DNA from: Eurosta solidaginis
Taxonomy: Eukaryota; Arthropoda; Insecta; Diptera; Tephritidae
Assembly (NCBI RefSeq): GCF_040869045.1
Contig: NC_090320.1
Coordinates: 243,350,978 to 243,414,977, forward strand
Direction: 5' to 3'
DNA length: 64,000 nucleotides
Part shown: positions 23,613 to 34,570 of the stretch, piece after piece
How positions within the stretch are numbered: the stretch's first letter is position 1
Layout: each line of letters starts with the position of its first letter
The notes under the pieces: model-generated
What the model was told of the DNA's origin: nothing
Databases searched by the model: none
Seen by the model: the letters and a program-made list of their open reading frames with translations, nothing else
Program-made: the position numbers and the translations under genes

Positions 23613-24129
23613 TATGAAATGCCTTCAGGTGAATCTTCACCACGCCAAGGTAGCCTCAGACGTCCTAATTAAAAAATTTGCAGAAGAATTTCTGGGAATA
23701 GCCTTCATCCAGGAGCCTGGATTCAACACGGTACCGTGAAAGGCCTGAACAGTACTGATGGTAAGTTAATTTATGCCACCAGTTCTCGCCCAAGAGCGGC
23801 GATGCTTTTAAGCAACAAACTAATGTTTCTTCCACCTTTACAGCTTATGACGGCTGATCTGGTAGCAGATGGGCTAAAATTCCAACTCCAAGAGGCAAAC
23901 AAGAGGCAATTTGGCCTCTCTCTACTTTCCGGGGGAGGAAGAAACGGGCCCAACAACCGAAACAGTAGCCCTCGTCAAATACTGTCAGCAGAGTGGCACA
24001 CCATGGATCCTCTGCTGTGACGCAAATTCCTATCATACAACATGGGGTAGCACGAACATCAACAACAAGGGTTTATCAGTAGTAATAATATAAGAATTAT
24101 CAACCGGGAAATGAACCCACCTTTGTTAA
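23613..24129 (+). pseudogene. LOA-like LINE endonuclease, N-terminal part, interrupted by hAT
   Basis: AP-endonuclease motifs appear in order: MKCLQVNLHHAKVAS, IAFIQEP, then after frameshifts QSGTPWILCCDANSYHTTWG and INNKGLS, and a final frame matching IIN-x-x-x-x-PTFVN. At TTTGTTAA (24122-24129) the domain is cut by the hAT element. It resumes at 26158 with FVNAIRGEVLDLTL, so 5' and 3' halves belong to one LINE. Several frameshifts show it was already inactive. Confidence 0.8.
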
Positions 24130-24282
24130 CAGCGTTGACAGATTGACGACGCCGTCGTCATTTTGACGATTTTCAACTAGAATGACGCTTGGACGATTCT
24201 GTTATGAGAAATGACGATTTAAGCCTGCCTTCTATGTAAGATTTATTTTAAATATTTAAACACCAAGAAATAGATCCAATAA

Positions 24283-25036
24283 CTTTGATTTTAGAGGGAC
24301 ACGGCAGTAATAAATATTTAAGTGATCAACTTAGCTCGTGAAAACGGCGGAGTGGTGATGATATATTTGCCTCCGCATTCCACTCATAAAATGCAACCGC
24401 TAGAGAGAGCATTCATGAGCACACTTAAGACTTATTACAGTAACGAATTAAATAGTTTTATGAGAGAAAAGTGACTAAATTCCAAAGCGTATTAAAAGGT
24501 TCAGACTGGCCAGGTTGCAGTTAATGGTTTCATATGTACTGGTATACACCCATTCGATCGAAATATTTTTACTGATGCAGACTATATTGCTGCAAATGAT
24601 ATGTATGACCACCTAACTGCCAAAAACTCTGAAATATCCGAGCAAAATAATACAACTTCGGAGACTGGACGTACTCTTACTTCACCGACATCTAATACAA
24701 ATCGAGTGACTTCTCCAGAACCTGTGGTATCAACCAGTAAAGGAGTCGTTTCACCACGGTACCTTCAAAAAACCAGCAGCGAAAGCTAGAAAAGCTGAAT
24801 GTGAAGAATTAACCAATGACTCCGAAGTAAGCGTCGCCTACGCAGAATCGAACCAAGGGAACTTTGTTGAAAAGCCTGCAGACGGAGCAATTTGCTCCTT
24901 TTGCGAAAAGTTATGGAAGGACGAAAGAAATATATCAGAATGGAGTGCTTGTTTACAGTGCGATACGGTTTGGGCTCATAACGTCTGCATTCCCAAAAAA
25001 AATATAATTTTTATTTGCGAGACTTGCACAAATTGA
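24283..25036 (+). pseudogene. pogo/jerky-like transposase C-terminus with zinc-finger tail
   Basis: The sequence LEGHGSNKYL, then after a frameshift NLARENGG and VVMIYLPPHSTHKMQPLER, is the last part of the DDE domain of pogo/Tigger-type transposases. Next comes a [24 protein letters not shown] block, also typical, followed by a low-complexity Ser/Thr-rich segment (24601-24789). The tail (about 24890-25034) has the Cys/His pattern C-x2-C, W-x2-C-x2-C, W-x-H-x2-C, C-x2-C of a PHD-like finger found at the end of many insect copies. It has several frameshifts and a stop after FMREK. The catalytic N-terminal half is absent. Confidence 0.75.
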
Positions 25037-25471
25037 AGCTTTTAAGCAATTTTGATATTTCCAATAACTTATTCATTTTTAATATCAACGAGCCAAGGAC
25101 GTATTTTATTTTATCTTTTGAGAAGCTATTTATCTTTTATTAGTAAAATTGGTAAATTTTAAAAGAAGTTATTTAATATTTTCTTTAGTAAATTAAAATT
25201 AGCCTACGTTTGCGTACCACATTACCCGCCAATTTTGGGGAAGCGGAATTTCGAGCTTACCCGAATTTCGTCTTATAAATTGTAAACTGTTGGTGGTATA
25301 CAACTTTTGATAAAGTACGCTATAGATGATATTTCACAAAACAAAATGTGATGAAAAAGAGGTGAATTGGACTTTCGGTTAGGCCAAAATTACCCAAAAA
25401 CTAAACGCTATACCACAAATGCCGCAGTTCCTCTATTTTGAAGACATTTCTAAGGTTCCTCCAGAAGTTTT
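25037..25471 (+). other. AT-rich interior of the hAT element
   Basis: No pogo motif is visible. The last part (from about 25380) may be degenerate hAT coding sequence (FEDISKVPPEVFWKI), which precedes the dimerisation domain in these transposases. Confidence 0.4.
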
Positions 25472-25741
25472 TTGGAAAATATCAAAAGAGCTGACTACAT
25501 ATGCTTTTTTAATTTATGTGCATTCGTTGCAGATCTAAAGTGCTTGCCACACTCTTCAGCGAATGTAGAACGAACTTTTTCTAAAATAAATTCAAATACA
25601 ACAAAAATCCGAAACCGTCTGGAATCTGATACATTAAAAGGAATATTGCTAGCCCAAGATTATTTAAAATTGAATAACTTTTCCTGTTGTAATATTAAAC
25701 CGCAAATATATATGCTAAAAAATGAACGCGAAAATGTATAA
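25472..25741 (+). pseudogene. hAT transposase C-terminal dimerisation domain
   Basis: An 89-codon frame with LPHSSANVERTFSKINSNTT and KIRNRLESDTLKG, the signature of the hAT C-terminal dimerisation region (hydrophobic, then S-x-A-x-x-E-R-x-F-S). The stop at 25741 is a plausible native end. The remainder of the transposase (BED finger, DDE core) is not recognisable, so the copy is inactive. Confidence 0.85.
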
Positions 25742-26157
25742 CTAAGAAACTAAAATGATATAGGAGGTTCGATTCGAGCTCAAAGAAAAAAAAATTGTTA
25801 AAATGACTGAAAACAAGTACCTTTTGTATGTAATACAAAATTTATCTTTTAAGACGTTTTTGTTATTTATAAAATAAAACGAAATGAATTGAAAACGATT
25901 TTATATGTTGTATGTGGCAACAAAAAATTACAATCAAAGACAATTTTCAGAAAAGCGCTTTTAAAGTTAATATTGTTGAATGAAATCCGGCGATCTCATT
26001 TTGGTTTCCGGCGAATACAATCGTACGTCCCCTGGTAATAACCCAAATTCGTCCTAACTCAACTTTGGTTGTTATTGGTTGTTGCCATAGATATAACGAT
26101 TTTTGACGATTTTTTGGGAGGCGTCTGACGACTTGGAAAAAAAATATGGCAACGCTG

Positions 26158-29100
26158 TTTGTAAATGCTATTAGAGGGGAAGTTTTAGATCTTACTCTGT
26201 GCAGCCATAATATGGCCAGCACCGTCACTAACTGGCATGTTTCAGGAGAGGAGTCAATGTCGGACCACAAACACATTGTATTCCACATTGGTCACTTTCC
26301 GGAACACATCCAGCCAGCTTTTAGAAATACCAGGAAAACAAACTTGGAGCTTTTCCGTTTTATTATTGAGGAAGCTGGTAATAGCTTACAGCGACCCATA
26401 ACCACCGTGCGGGAGCTTGAGAAGGAAGCTGAACAGGTCCACTCAGACATTACAACAGCTTTCAATTAGAGTTGCCCTCAAGGAAAGATACGTATACGAC
26501 ACGATGTGCCTTGGTGGAACAAAAAGCTTGTGCAGCTAAGATGCTAGACTAGGAAGCTGTTCAATAAAGCGATAGCTACGGGCGACTGGGATTCATACAA
26601 AGTCGCTCTAACATCTTACAATGAAGAACTTAGGAGACTTAAAGGGCTACCTGGAGAGCACTGTTAAAAGATTAATGATCTTCCAGCAGCGGTTCGACTA
26701 CAAAATGGCCTTTCTAGAGATCACATAAATGTAATTGGCACGTTAAAAAAAAAAACAGATGGGAGCTACACCACGCGGCCGGAAGAGGCGTGCAAACTAT
26801 TACTCAAAACTTACTTTCCTGACTGCACAGCAGGCTATCCATCACCACCCATAATGGCAGATTTGCCAACCAGCCTAGCAACAAAGCTCATCACTGTGAA
26901 ATGAGTACAATGGGCTCTGTCTAATTTCAGCCCATTCAAGTCACCAGGAACGGATGGGGTCTACCCTTGTCTGTTAAATCATATAGCCCCAGTCCTATCC
27001 ACTCTATATAAGGCATCACTACTGCTCAACCATATCCCAAACAGGTGGGCAGAGGTTTAGGTAGTATTTTTACCTAAGCCACGGAAACCCGAGCAACTGC
27101 CCTCGTCGTATCGATCAATAAGCCTGAGCTCGTTCCTCCTAAAAGGTATGAAGAAAATCTTAGATCAGCATATCAGAGAGGTCAATCTAAATAACCTCCC
27201 TCTGTGTAGGAATCAGTTCGCCTAGCAGTCAGTGAAATCCACGGAGACGGCTATTCATAGTCTCACGGTAAAAATAGAAAAGGCTCTAGAGTCTAAAAAT
27301 ATAACCCTCTGCGCTTTGATTGATATATCAGGGGCTTTGGATAACACAACACATCAAGATATCGAACAAGCTACGATTGACAAATACATAAGCCCAATAA
27401 TAATTCGATGGGTGCTGTCCATGTCAAAGAGTAGAAAAATCCATTTGGAACTAGGAGGGACAGCTGAATCAATTGCGAAGAGGATGCCCACAAGGAGGTG
27501 TGCTCTCCCCTCTCCTGTGGACCCTGGGCATATATGTAACCTCCTTCAGTTAATGAAAACCACGGGATTTGACACACAAGGGTATGCAGATGACCTAGTT
27601 ATTTACATCACAGGGATGCACGACGATACAATATCAGATCGCATGCAACAAGCCCTTTGCATCATAGAGACATGGTGCGATACCAAAGGATTGTCTATCA
27701 AACAAAACTTTTATAGTGCCTTTCACCCAGAGAAGGAAAGCTCTGAAATCGAGCGAAGAATCACTCTTGCCATAGAATGCTACTTTGGACTAGGATGGTA
27801 ATTTAAAAGTAAAGTCCTCTCTCGGCAAACGAAAATCATACTCTACAAGTCACTTATCGTTCCCGTCCTGCTATATGGTGCAAAAGCATGGACCTGACAA
27901 CATCAGATGAAACGGCTCTGGGAGTGTTCGAGAGAAAAGGCGTGTACCGACGAAGATTTAACGACGAGCTGCACGAGCTATATGCACACATCAATATAGT
28001 CCAGCGAATTAAAACGCAGCGGCTGCGCTGGTTAGGCCATGTTATGCGAATGAAAGATGACGCTCCGGCCAAGAAAGTGTTTCTATCGGAACCCGCCTAT
28101 GGAAGCAGAGGTAGAGGGCGGCCCCCACTCCGTTGGAAGGACCAGGTTGAAAACGATTTAAACTCCATTGGCGTGACCAATTGGCGCCGGTTGGCAGAGA
28201 GAAGAAGCGACTGGCGCGCCTTGTTGGACGGCCATAACCGTTTAAATGGTTAAGCGCCAATTAAGTAGGTAAGTAAGAAGCAAGGAAATATGATAGGGCA
28301 TATGAAAGTAATAAGAAAATTCATAGGAAATCCCTCCTTACAACTGTTGGACGTAATGTCCCCTAAGCTCAGAATTTCACGGAACTTTGAAGTGTTCATT
28401 GTGGATAGGACCCACTAGGAAATAAGGAATCCTTATAACGACCCTGACTCAGAGGTCTGGTTCACGAATGGATCGAAATTCGATGACGGAATAACGGGAG
28501 ATGGCATCTATGGGCCGAACTTCAAGGAATCGATACCAATGGGATGCTATCCCACCAAATTTCCTGTGTGCCTTGCAATCCTACGCAGTTACGTCTAAGC
28601 TAGTGGATGAATGCACTGAAATCCTTAATTCGATTGGAGCCAAAAGCATGGTTTTGTTAGGATGGGCTCCCGGACATCAGGGACATGAAGGTAATGAACA
28701 TGCAGATTACCTAGCAAAGCAGGGTGCTACAGCAGCATTATATGGTCCAGAGCCCTTTTGTAGACTTACAAAAGCACACACTAGGGAAACTATAAGTAAA
28801 CTAAGGATACTAACTAAATAAGGAATCTAAACACTTCAGACGTCTCTGGATTGACTGCCCAGGGGAAAGGCAGGCTAAACTGTGTATACCTCCGGCAACG
28901 AAAGTATCAGCCAAACTCATTAATCTAAGCAGGGAGGACCTAAGAACTCTCACTGGGTACTATACGGAACACTGCGGTCTACGATATCACCTAAGTAAAT
29001 TTCGGTGAGCTAGATGATGAAACGCCGGTTCAGTGACTATCCCATTGAGGTGGTGGGACTCTTAATTCCTATGTGATATGGAGTATAAAGCCTAAAGAGG

Positions 29101-29184
29101 TACTTAGATATATTAAAAGCCTCCACATACAAAATTAGACTGAAAGGTCATGCGCAATAGACCTATTAGTAACACGAGCTCTAG
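26158..29184 (+). pseudogene. LOA-like LINE, 3' half: endonuclease end, RT, RNase H (copy 1)
   Basis: The endonuclease ends with FVNAIRGEVLDLTLC and SMSDHKHIVFHIG. RT blocks follow across stops: SPFKSPGTDGVYPCLL (about 26930), FLPKPRKPEQLPSSYRSISL (about 27070), SVKSTETAIHSL, LCALIDISGALDNTTH and the catalytic GYADDLVIYI (27580-27610). An RTE fragment splits the domain at 27740-28281. An RNase H domain follows with EVWFTNGSKFDDG (about 28450) and GWAPGHQGHEGNEHADYLAK (about 28665-28720). The final segment to about 29030 resembles the usual C-terminal tail. RNase H after RT is typical of I/LOA/R1-group LINEs. Inactive. Confidence 0.85.
27740..28281 (+). mobile_element. RTE-like LINE 3' fragment nested in the LOA-like LINE (copy 1)
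   Basis: The direct repeat AAGGAAA flanks it (27733-27739 and 28282-28288). The coding sequence is the C-terminal end of RTE-type RT proteins: ILYKSLIVPVLLYGAKAW, then an intact 121-codon frame 27888-28253 with QRLRWLGHVMRMKDDAPAKK and SRGRGRPPLRWKDQVENDLN. The tail AAGTAGGTAAGTAAGAAG is a short simple repeat instead of poly(A), as in RTE elements. It is strongly 5'-truncated. Confidence 0.85.
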
Positions 29185-29482
29185 TTCTGTCCTATGAACC
29201 AAATATACTTTTTCGGAAAGGGGAGAAAATATAAAAATACACGTGTATCGGCGATTTTCATGTACACGTCAGAATTTTTTTATGTATAAAGTATAAAGCT
29301 CGTAGTGTCCGTCTGTCCGCATGTGTGAAAGACTTTGGATCGATTTTTAACCCTTTTTCCGCCATCCAATCGAGCTGAATTTTTGTAGGCAGGCTCGTGG
29401 AAATGTCTGTATCACGTCAAATTAAAAAAAAAATAGTTTTTTTTATCAATTCTCAGATTTTCCTGAATTTTTTTTTTAAATG
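29185..29482. repeat. Non-coding repeat behind the LINE (copy 1)
   Basis: Begins TTCTGTCCTATGAACC and contains ATACACGTGTATCGGCGATT, GTGTCCGTCTGTCCGC and a run of A/T homopolymers. The same sequence is at 32799-33096 and in opposite orientation at 34312-34568, where the Gypsy element interrupts it and it continues at 38384-38407. Confidence 0.75.
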
Positions 29483-29771
29483 GTTATCCGTTTTTTTTGT
29501 AACGGCTTCAGCTCATTAAAAAACCGATTTTTTTTATTAATTTTATTATATTAAAATTAAAAACTGTTACGCTTTTAAAGTTAATATTGTTGAATGAAAT
29601 CCGGCGATCTCATTTTGGTTTCCGGCGAATACAATCGTACGTCCCCTGGTAATAACCCAAATTCGTCCTAACTCAACTTTGGTTGTTATTGGTTGTTGCC
29701 ATAGATATAACGATTTTTGACGATTTTTTGGGAGGCGTCTGACGACTTGGAAAAAAAATATGGCAACGCTG

Positions 29772-32700
29772 TTTGTAAATGCTATTAGAGGGGAAGTTTT
29801 AGATCTTACTCTGTGCAGCCATAATATGGCCAGCACCGTCACTAACTGGCATGTTTCAGGAGAGGAGTCAATGTCGGACCACAAACACATTGTATTCCAC
29901 ATTGGTCACTTTCCGGAACACATCCAGCCAGCTTTTAGAAATACCAGGAAAACAAACTTGGAGCTTTTCCGTTTTATTATTGAGGAAGCTGGTAATAGCT
30001 TACAGCGACCCATAACCACCGTGCGGGAGCTTGAGAAGGAAGCTGAACAGGTCCACTCAGACATTACAACAGCTTTCAATTAGAGTTGCCCTCAAGGAAA
30101 GATACGTATACGACACGATGTGCCTTGGTGGAACAAAAAGCTTGTGCAGCTAAGATGCTAGACTAGGAAGCTGTTCAATAAAGCGATAGCTACGGGCGAC
30201 TGGGATTCATACAAAGTCGCTCTAACATCTTACAATGAAGAACTTAGGAGACTTAAAGGGCTACCTGGAGAGCACTGTTAAAAGATTAATGATCTTCCAG
30301 CAGCGGTTCGACTACAAAATGGCCTTTCTAGAGATCACATAAATGTAATTGGCACGTTAAAAAAAAAAACAGATGGGAGCTACACCACGCGGCCGGAAGA
30401 GGCGTGCAAACTATTACTCAAAACTTACTTTCCTGACTGCACAGCAGGCTATCCATCACCACCCATAATGGCAGATTTGCCAACCAGCCTAGCAACAAAG
30501 CTCATCACTGTGAAATGAGTACAATGGGCTCTGTCTAATTTCAGCCCATTCAAGTCACCAGGAACGGATGGGGTCTACCCTTGTCTGTTAAATCATATAG
30601 CCCCAGTCCTATCCACTCTATATAAGGCATCACTACTGCTCAACCATATCCCAAACAGGTGGGCAGAGGTTTAGGTAGTATTTTTACCTAAGCCACGGAA
30701 ACCCGAGCAACTGCCCTCGTCGTATCGATCAATAAGCCTGAGCTCGTTCCTCCTAAAAGGTATGAAGAAAATCTTAGATCAGCATATCAGAGAGGTCAAT
30801 CTAAATAACCTCCCTCTGTGTAGGAATCAGTTCGCCTAGCAGTCAGTGAAATCCACGGAGACGGCTATTCATAGTCTCACGGTAAAAATAGAAAAGGCTC
30901 TAGAGTCTAAAAATATAACCCTCTGCGCTTTGATTGATATATCAGGGGCTTTGGATAACACAACACATCAAGATATCGAACAAGCTACGATTGACAAATA
31001 CATAAGCCCAATAATAATTCGATGGGTGCTGTCCATGTCAAAGAGTAGAAAAATCCATTTGGAACTAGGAGGGACAGCTGAATCAATTGCGAAGAGGATG
31101 CCCACAAGGAGGTGTGCTCTCCCCTCTCCTGTGGACCCTGGGCATATATGTAACCTCCTTCAGTTAATGAAAACCACGGGATTTGACACACAAGGGTATG
31201 CAGATGACCTAGTTATTTACATCACAGGGATGCACGACGATACAATATCAGATCGCATGCAACAAGCCCTTTGCATCATAGAGACATGGTGCGATACCAA
31301 AGGATTGTCTATCAAACAAAACTTTTATAGTGCCTTTCACCCAGAGAAGGAAAGCTCTGAAATCGAGCGAAGAATCACTCTTGCCATAGAATGCTACTTT
31401 GGACTAGGATGGTAATTTAAAAGTAAAGTCCTCTCTCGGCAAACGAAAATCATACTCTACAAGTCACTTATCGTTCCCGTCCTGCTATATGGTGCAAAAG
31501 CATGGACCTGACAACATCAGATGAAACGGCTCTGGGAGTGTTCGAGAGAAAAGGCGTGTACCGACGAAGATTTAACGACGAGCTGCACGAGCTATATGCA
31601 CACATCAATATAGTCCAGCGAATTAAAACGCAGCGGCTGCGCTGGTTAGGCCATGTTATGCGAATGAAAGATGACGCTCCGGCCAAGAAAGTGTTTCTAT
31701 CGGAACCCGCCTATGGAAGCAGAGGTAGAGGGCGGCCCCCACTCCGTTGGAAGGACCAGGTTGAAAACGATTTAAACTCCATTGGCGTGACCAATTGGCG
31801 CCGGTTGGCAGAGAGAAGAAGCGACTGGCGCGCCTTGTTGGACGGCCATAACCGTTTAAATGGTTAAGCGCCAATTAAGTAGGTAAGTAAGAAGCAAGGA
31901 AATATGATAGGGCATATGAAAGTAATAAGAAAATTCATAGGAAATCCCTCCTTACAACTGTTGGACGTAATGTCCCCTAAGCTCAGAATTTCACGGAACT
32001 TTGAAGTGTTCATTGTGGATAGGACCCACTAGGAAATAAGGAATCCTTATAACGACCCTGACTCAGAGGTCTGGTTCACGAATGGATCGAAATTCGATGA
32101 CGGAATAACGGGAGATGGCATCTATGGGCCGAACTTCAAGGAATCGATACCAATGGGATGCTATCCCACCAAATTTCCTGTGTGCCTTGCAATCCTACGC
32201 AGTTACGTCTAAGCTAGTGGATGAATGCACTGAAATCCTTAATTCGCTTGGAGCCAAAAGCATGGTTTTGTTAGGATGGGCTCCCGGACATCAGGGACAT
32301 GAAGGTAATGAACATGCAGATTACCTAGCAAAGCAGGGTGCTACAGCAGCATTATATGGTCCAGAGCCCTTTTGTAGACTTACAAAAGCACACACTAGGG
32401 AAACTATAAGTAAACTAAGGATACTAACTAAATAAGGAATCTAAACACTTCAGACGTCTCTGGATTGACTGCCCAGGGGAAAGGCAGGCTAAACTGTGTA
32501 TACCTCCGGCAACGAAAGTATCAGCCAAACTCATTAATCTAAGCAGGGAGGACCTAAGAACTCTCACTGGGTACTATACGGAACACTGCGGTCTACGATA
32601 TCACCTAAGTAAATTTCGGTGAGCTAGATGATGAAACGCCGGTTCAGTGACTATCCCATTGAGGTGGTGGGACTCTTAATTCCTATGTGATATGGAGTAT

Positions 32701-32798
32701 AAAGCCTAAAGAGGTACTTAGATATATTAAAAGCCTCCACATACAAAATTAGACTGAAAGGTCATGCGCAATAGACCTATTAGTAACACGAGCTCTAG
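29772..32798 (+). pseudogene. LOA-like LINE, 3' half (copy 2)
   Basis: Same content as 26158-29184: endonuclease end, broken RT with GYADDLVIYI at about 31195, and RNase H ORF 32115-32435. The only change seen is Ile to Leu in LNSIGAKS/LNSLGAKS within that ORF. All stop codons and frameshifts are shared with copy 1, so neither is functional. Confidence 0.85.
31354..31895 (+). mobile_element. RTE-like fragment nested in LINE (copy 2)
   Basis: Duplicate of 27740-28281 carried along in the tandem unit, with the same AAGGAAA flanks and the intact 121-codon frame at 31502-31867. Confidence 0.85.
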
Positions 32799-33096
32799 TT
32801 CTGTCCTATGAACCAAATATACTTTTTCGGAAAGGGGAGAAAATATAAAAATACACGTGTATCGGCGATTTTCATGTACACGTCAGAATTTTTTTATGTA
32901 TAAAGTATAAAGCTCGTAGTGTCCGTCTGTCCGCATGTGTGAAAGACTTTGGATCGATTTTTAACCCTTTTTCCGCCATCCAATCGAGCTGAATTTTTGT
33001 AGGCAGGCTCGTGGAAATGTCTGTATCACGTCAAATTAAAAAAAAAATAGTTTTTTTTATCAATTCTCAGATTTTCCTGAATTTTTTTTTTAAATG
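32799..33096. repeat. Non-coding repeat behind the LINE (copy 2)
   Basis: Identical to 29185-29482 as far as I can see. It is followed by AT-rich sequence to 33184. Confidence 0.75.
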
Positions 33097-33186
33097 GTTA
33101 TCCGTTTTTTTTGTAACGGCTTCAGCTCATTAAAAAACCGATTTTTTTTATTAATTTTATTATATTAAAATTAAAAACTGTTACAT

Positions 33187-33928
33187 TAAAAATTTCAATG
33201 CTTTTAAAGAAACTTAGGCCTCTTATTTTTGCATTTGTGTCACGAGGGGCTGTTATTTTAAAATCAGCCGCCACTATATTCCACTGCTTAAAGCGTGATG
33301 CAAAGAGTTCCTATGTTCTCTTTGACAAATTTCCGTCTCGTACAAGGTCACTGAAGTCGGCTTGCGTTACTAAATGTGGCACTGCAGTCCCAAGTTCACT
33401 AAGTGATGGTCCAAATTCCCATACTTCTGGATTCTCGCATCTCGCATTCGATGAAAGAAATGTTGATAGCATTGTTGGTACTACTGTTGGTTCTCCATAG
33501 CTTAATTCGGAAAAATTATCAAAAATCTCCATTGAAGCCGCTATACGTTTTTCTGGTGAGTACAGAACCGCTGGAATAACCGATTCTACATTAGCATAGC
33601 TAATTTTGTTGCGGCGAAAGTATTGGTACGTTTTAGTTTGAGTAAAAGTTACGCAAAAGTAGCACAATTCATTGCAGTGCTCCGTACGTGGTAGCCAAAT
33701 TGTTGGTACAGCGTACTTTATTGTTGACCTTCCATCAGTAAACTTGCATAAATTTCTATAGCAATAGTTGCACACGACTTCCGGAGTATACCACAAGTAA
33801 GGAACATAAGCAGTCTTGAATATTTTCCGAAACGAATTAACCACTGTTTTCGTAATATTTTTAAAATTTTTACTTGGTGCGAATAAGCCACAAATGTAAC
33901 AAAAGTTATTTCGATTCGGGCACTGCAT
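33187..33928 (-). pseudogene. Zinc-finger-like uncharacterised insect protein, one in-frame stop
   Basis: Minus strand. The 205-codon frame starts at 33928 with MQCPNRNNFCYICGLF and has a second Cys group VVCNYCYRNLCKFTDG and then CNELCYFCVTFTQ, a pattern of paired C-x2-C motifs that suggests metal binding. The C-terminal part DFSDLVRDGNLSKRT is followed by TAG at about 33311. The same frame continues ELFASRFKQWNIVAADFKIT to about 33190, exactly the continuation expected for a multicopy insect family (NLSK then SRLKE-type, then FF). The downstream end is lost where the tandem LINE block begins. The function is unknown. A pseudogene is most likely, but a single substitution would explain the stop. 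Confidence 0.55.
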
Positions 33929-34311
33929 TTTTTCTCAGATGAAATATATAAAAATACGTTTTCGCACAAAAGAACTTAAAACAATTGTCAAAGTATACGT
34001 CTCCTAGTAGCGCAACTGTCAGCTGATCGGAACAAACACACAAACGGCACATAGTATGTTGTATCAAACAATAAATTAAACGAATTTAAATGATGCAATA
34101 TCGATTGTGCAATTCAGTGTTTCATATGTCATACCAGTGGTAAGTGTTGTAAAAGTCATAATCAGTTTAGTGTTAGAAAGTGACTATTGATAAACTACAA
34201 ATATATGGAGTAGGATGGGTCGAATAACAATTTTTTTTTCGGAACGCTTTAGTAGTTTAAAAATTTAGAGTCCCTTCAAGTTATGCCGAAAAAAGTGAGA
34301 ACACAATTTTT
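33929..34311. other. Non-coding DNA upstream of the minus-strand ORF
   Basis: AT-rich, with no recognisable element. If the minus-strand gene was real, its 5' region would lie here. I see no convincing TATA/initiator pair. Confidence 0.35.
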
Positions 34312-34568
34312 TTTTTTGAAATTCAGGAAAATCTGAGAATTGATGAAAATCTATTTTTTTTTATAATTTGACGTGATACAGACATTTCCACGAGCCTGCA
34401 AAAATTCAGTTCGCTTGGATCACGGAAAAAGGGTTAAAAATCGATCCAAAGTCTTTCACACAGGCGGACAGACGGACAATACGAGCTTTTTATTTTATAC
34501 ATAAAAAAAAAAAATCTGACGTGCACATGAAAATCGCCAATACACGTGTATTTTTATTTTTTTCTCCC
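34312..34568 (-). repeat. Inverted copy of the LINE-associated repeat, target of the Gypsy insertion
   Basis: Reverse complement of about 29210-29482: GGCGGACAGACGGACAATAC and AATACACGTGTATTTTTATT are shared. It stops at CTCCCCTT where the Gypsy LTR begins. The missing remainder (GTATATTTGGTTCATAGG) is on the far side of the Gypsy element at 38384. Confidence 0.8.
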
Positions 34569-34570
34569 CT

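Larger units (their letters stand above)
19408..24344. repeat. Right arm of the giant inverted repeat
   Basis: Reverse complement of 13195-17818, longer mainly because of a MITE at 19745-20165 that the left arm lacks. Its outer boundary falls inside the pogo-like coding segment (TTAGCTCGTGAAAA at 24331-24344), while the neighbouring DNA continues the same gene. The right arm is therefore in its original context and the left arm is the derived copy (inference). Confidence 0.92.
24130..26157 (+). mobile_element. hAT element inside the LINE, with nested pogo fragment
   Basis: The target duplication is TTTGTTAA at 24122-24129 and TTTGTAAA at 26158-26165 (7 of 8 match), consistent with the LINE reading frame. 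Terminal inverted repeats are CAGCGTTGACA on the left and CAGCGTTGCCA read inward from the right. Further in, GACGACGCC on the left faces a related GTCGTCAGACGCC on the right. The hAT dimerisation domain at 25472-25741 points rightward, as expected for a plus-strand transposase. The N-terminal part of the transposase is missing or replaced by the pogo fragment. Confidence 0.8.
25957..29570. repeat. Tandem duplication unit 1 (3,614 bp)
   Basis: Identical to 29571-33184 over its length except for one substitution that I found (A at 28633, C at 32247). It starts inside the last 200 bp of the hAT element and covers the LINE 3' half and its trailing repeat. Every ORF is displaced by exactly 3,614 bases. 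Confidence 0.97.
29571..33184. repeat. Tandem duplication unit 2 (3,614 bp)
   Basis: Second, nearly perfect copy. The first 201 bases repeat the end of the hAT element, so the junction at 29570/29571 joins AAAAACTGTTAC to GCTTTTAAAG. Downstream of unit 2 the sequence instead continues ATTAAAAATTTCAATG and then another GCTTTTAAAG. Confidence 0.97.
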
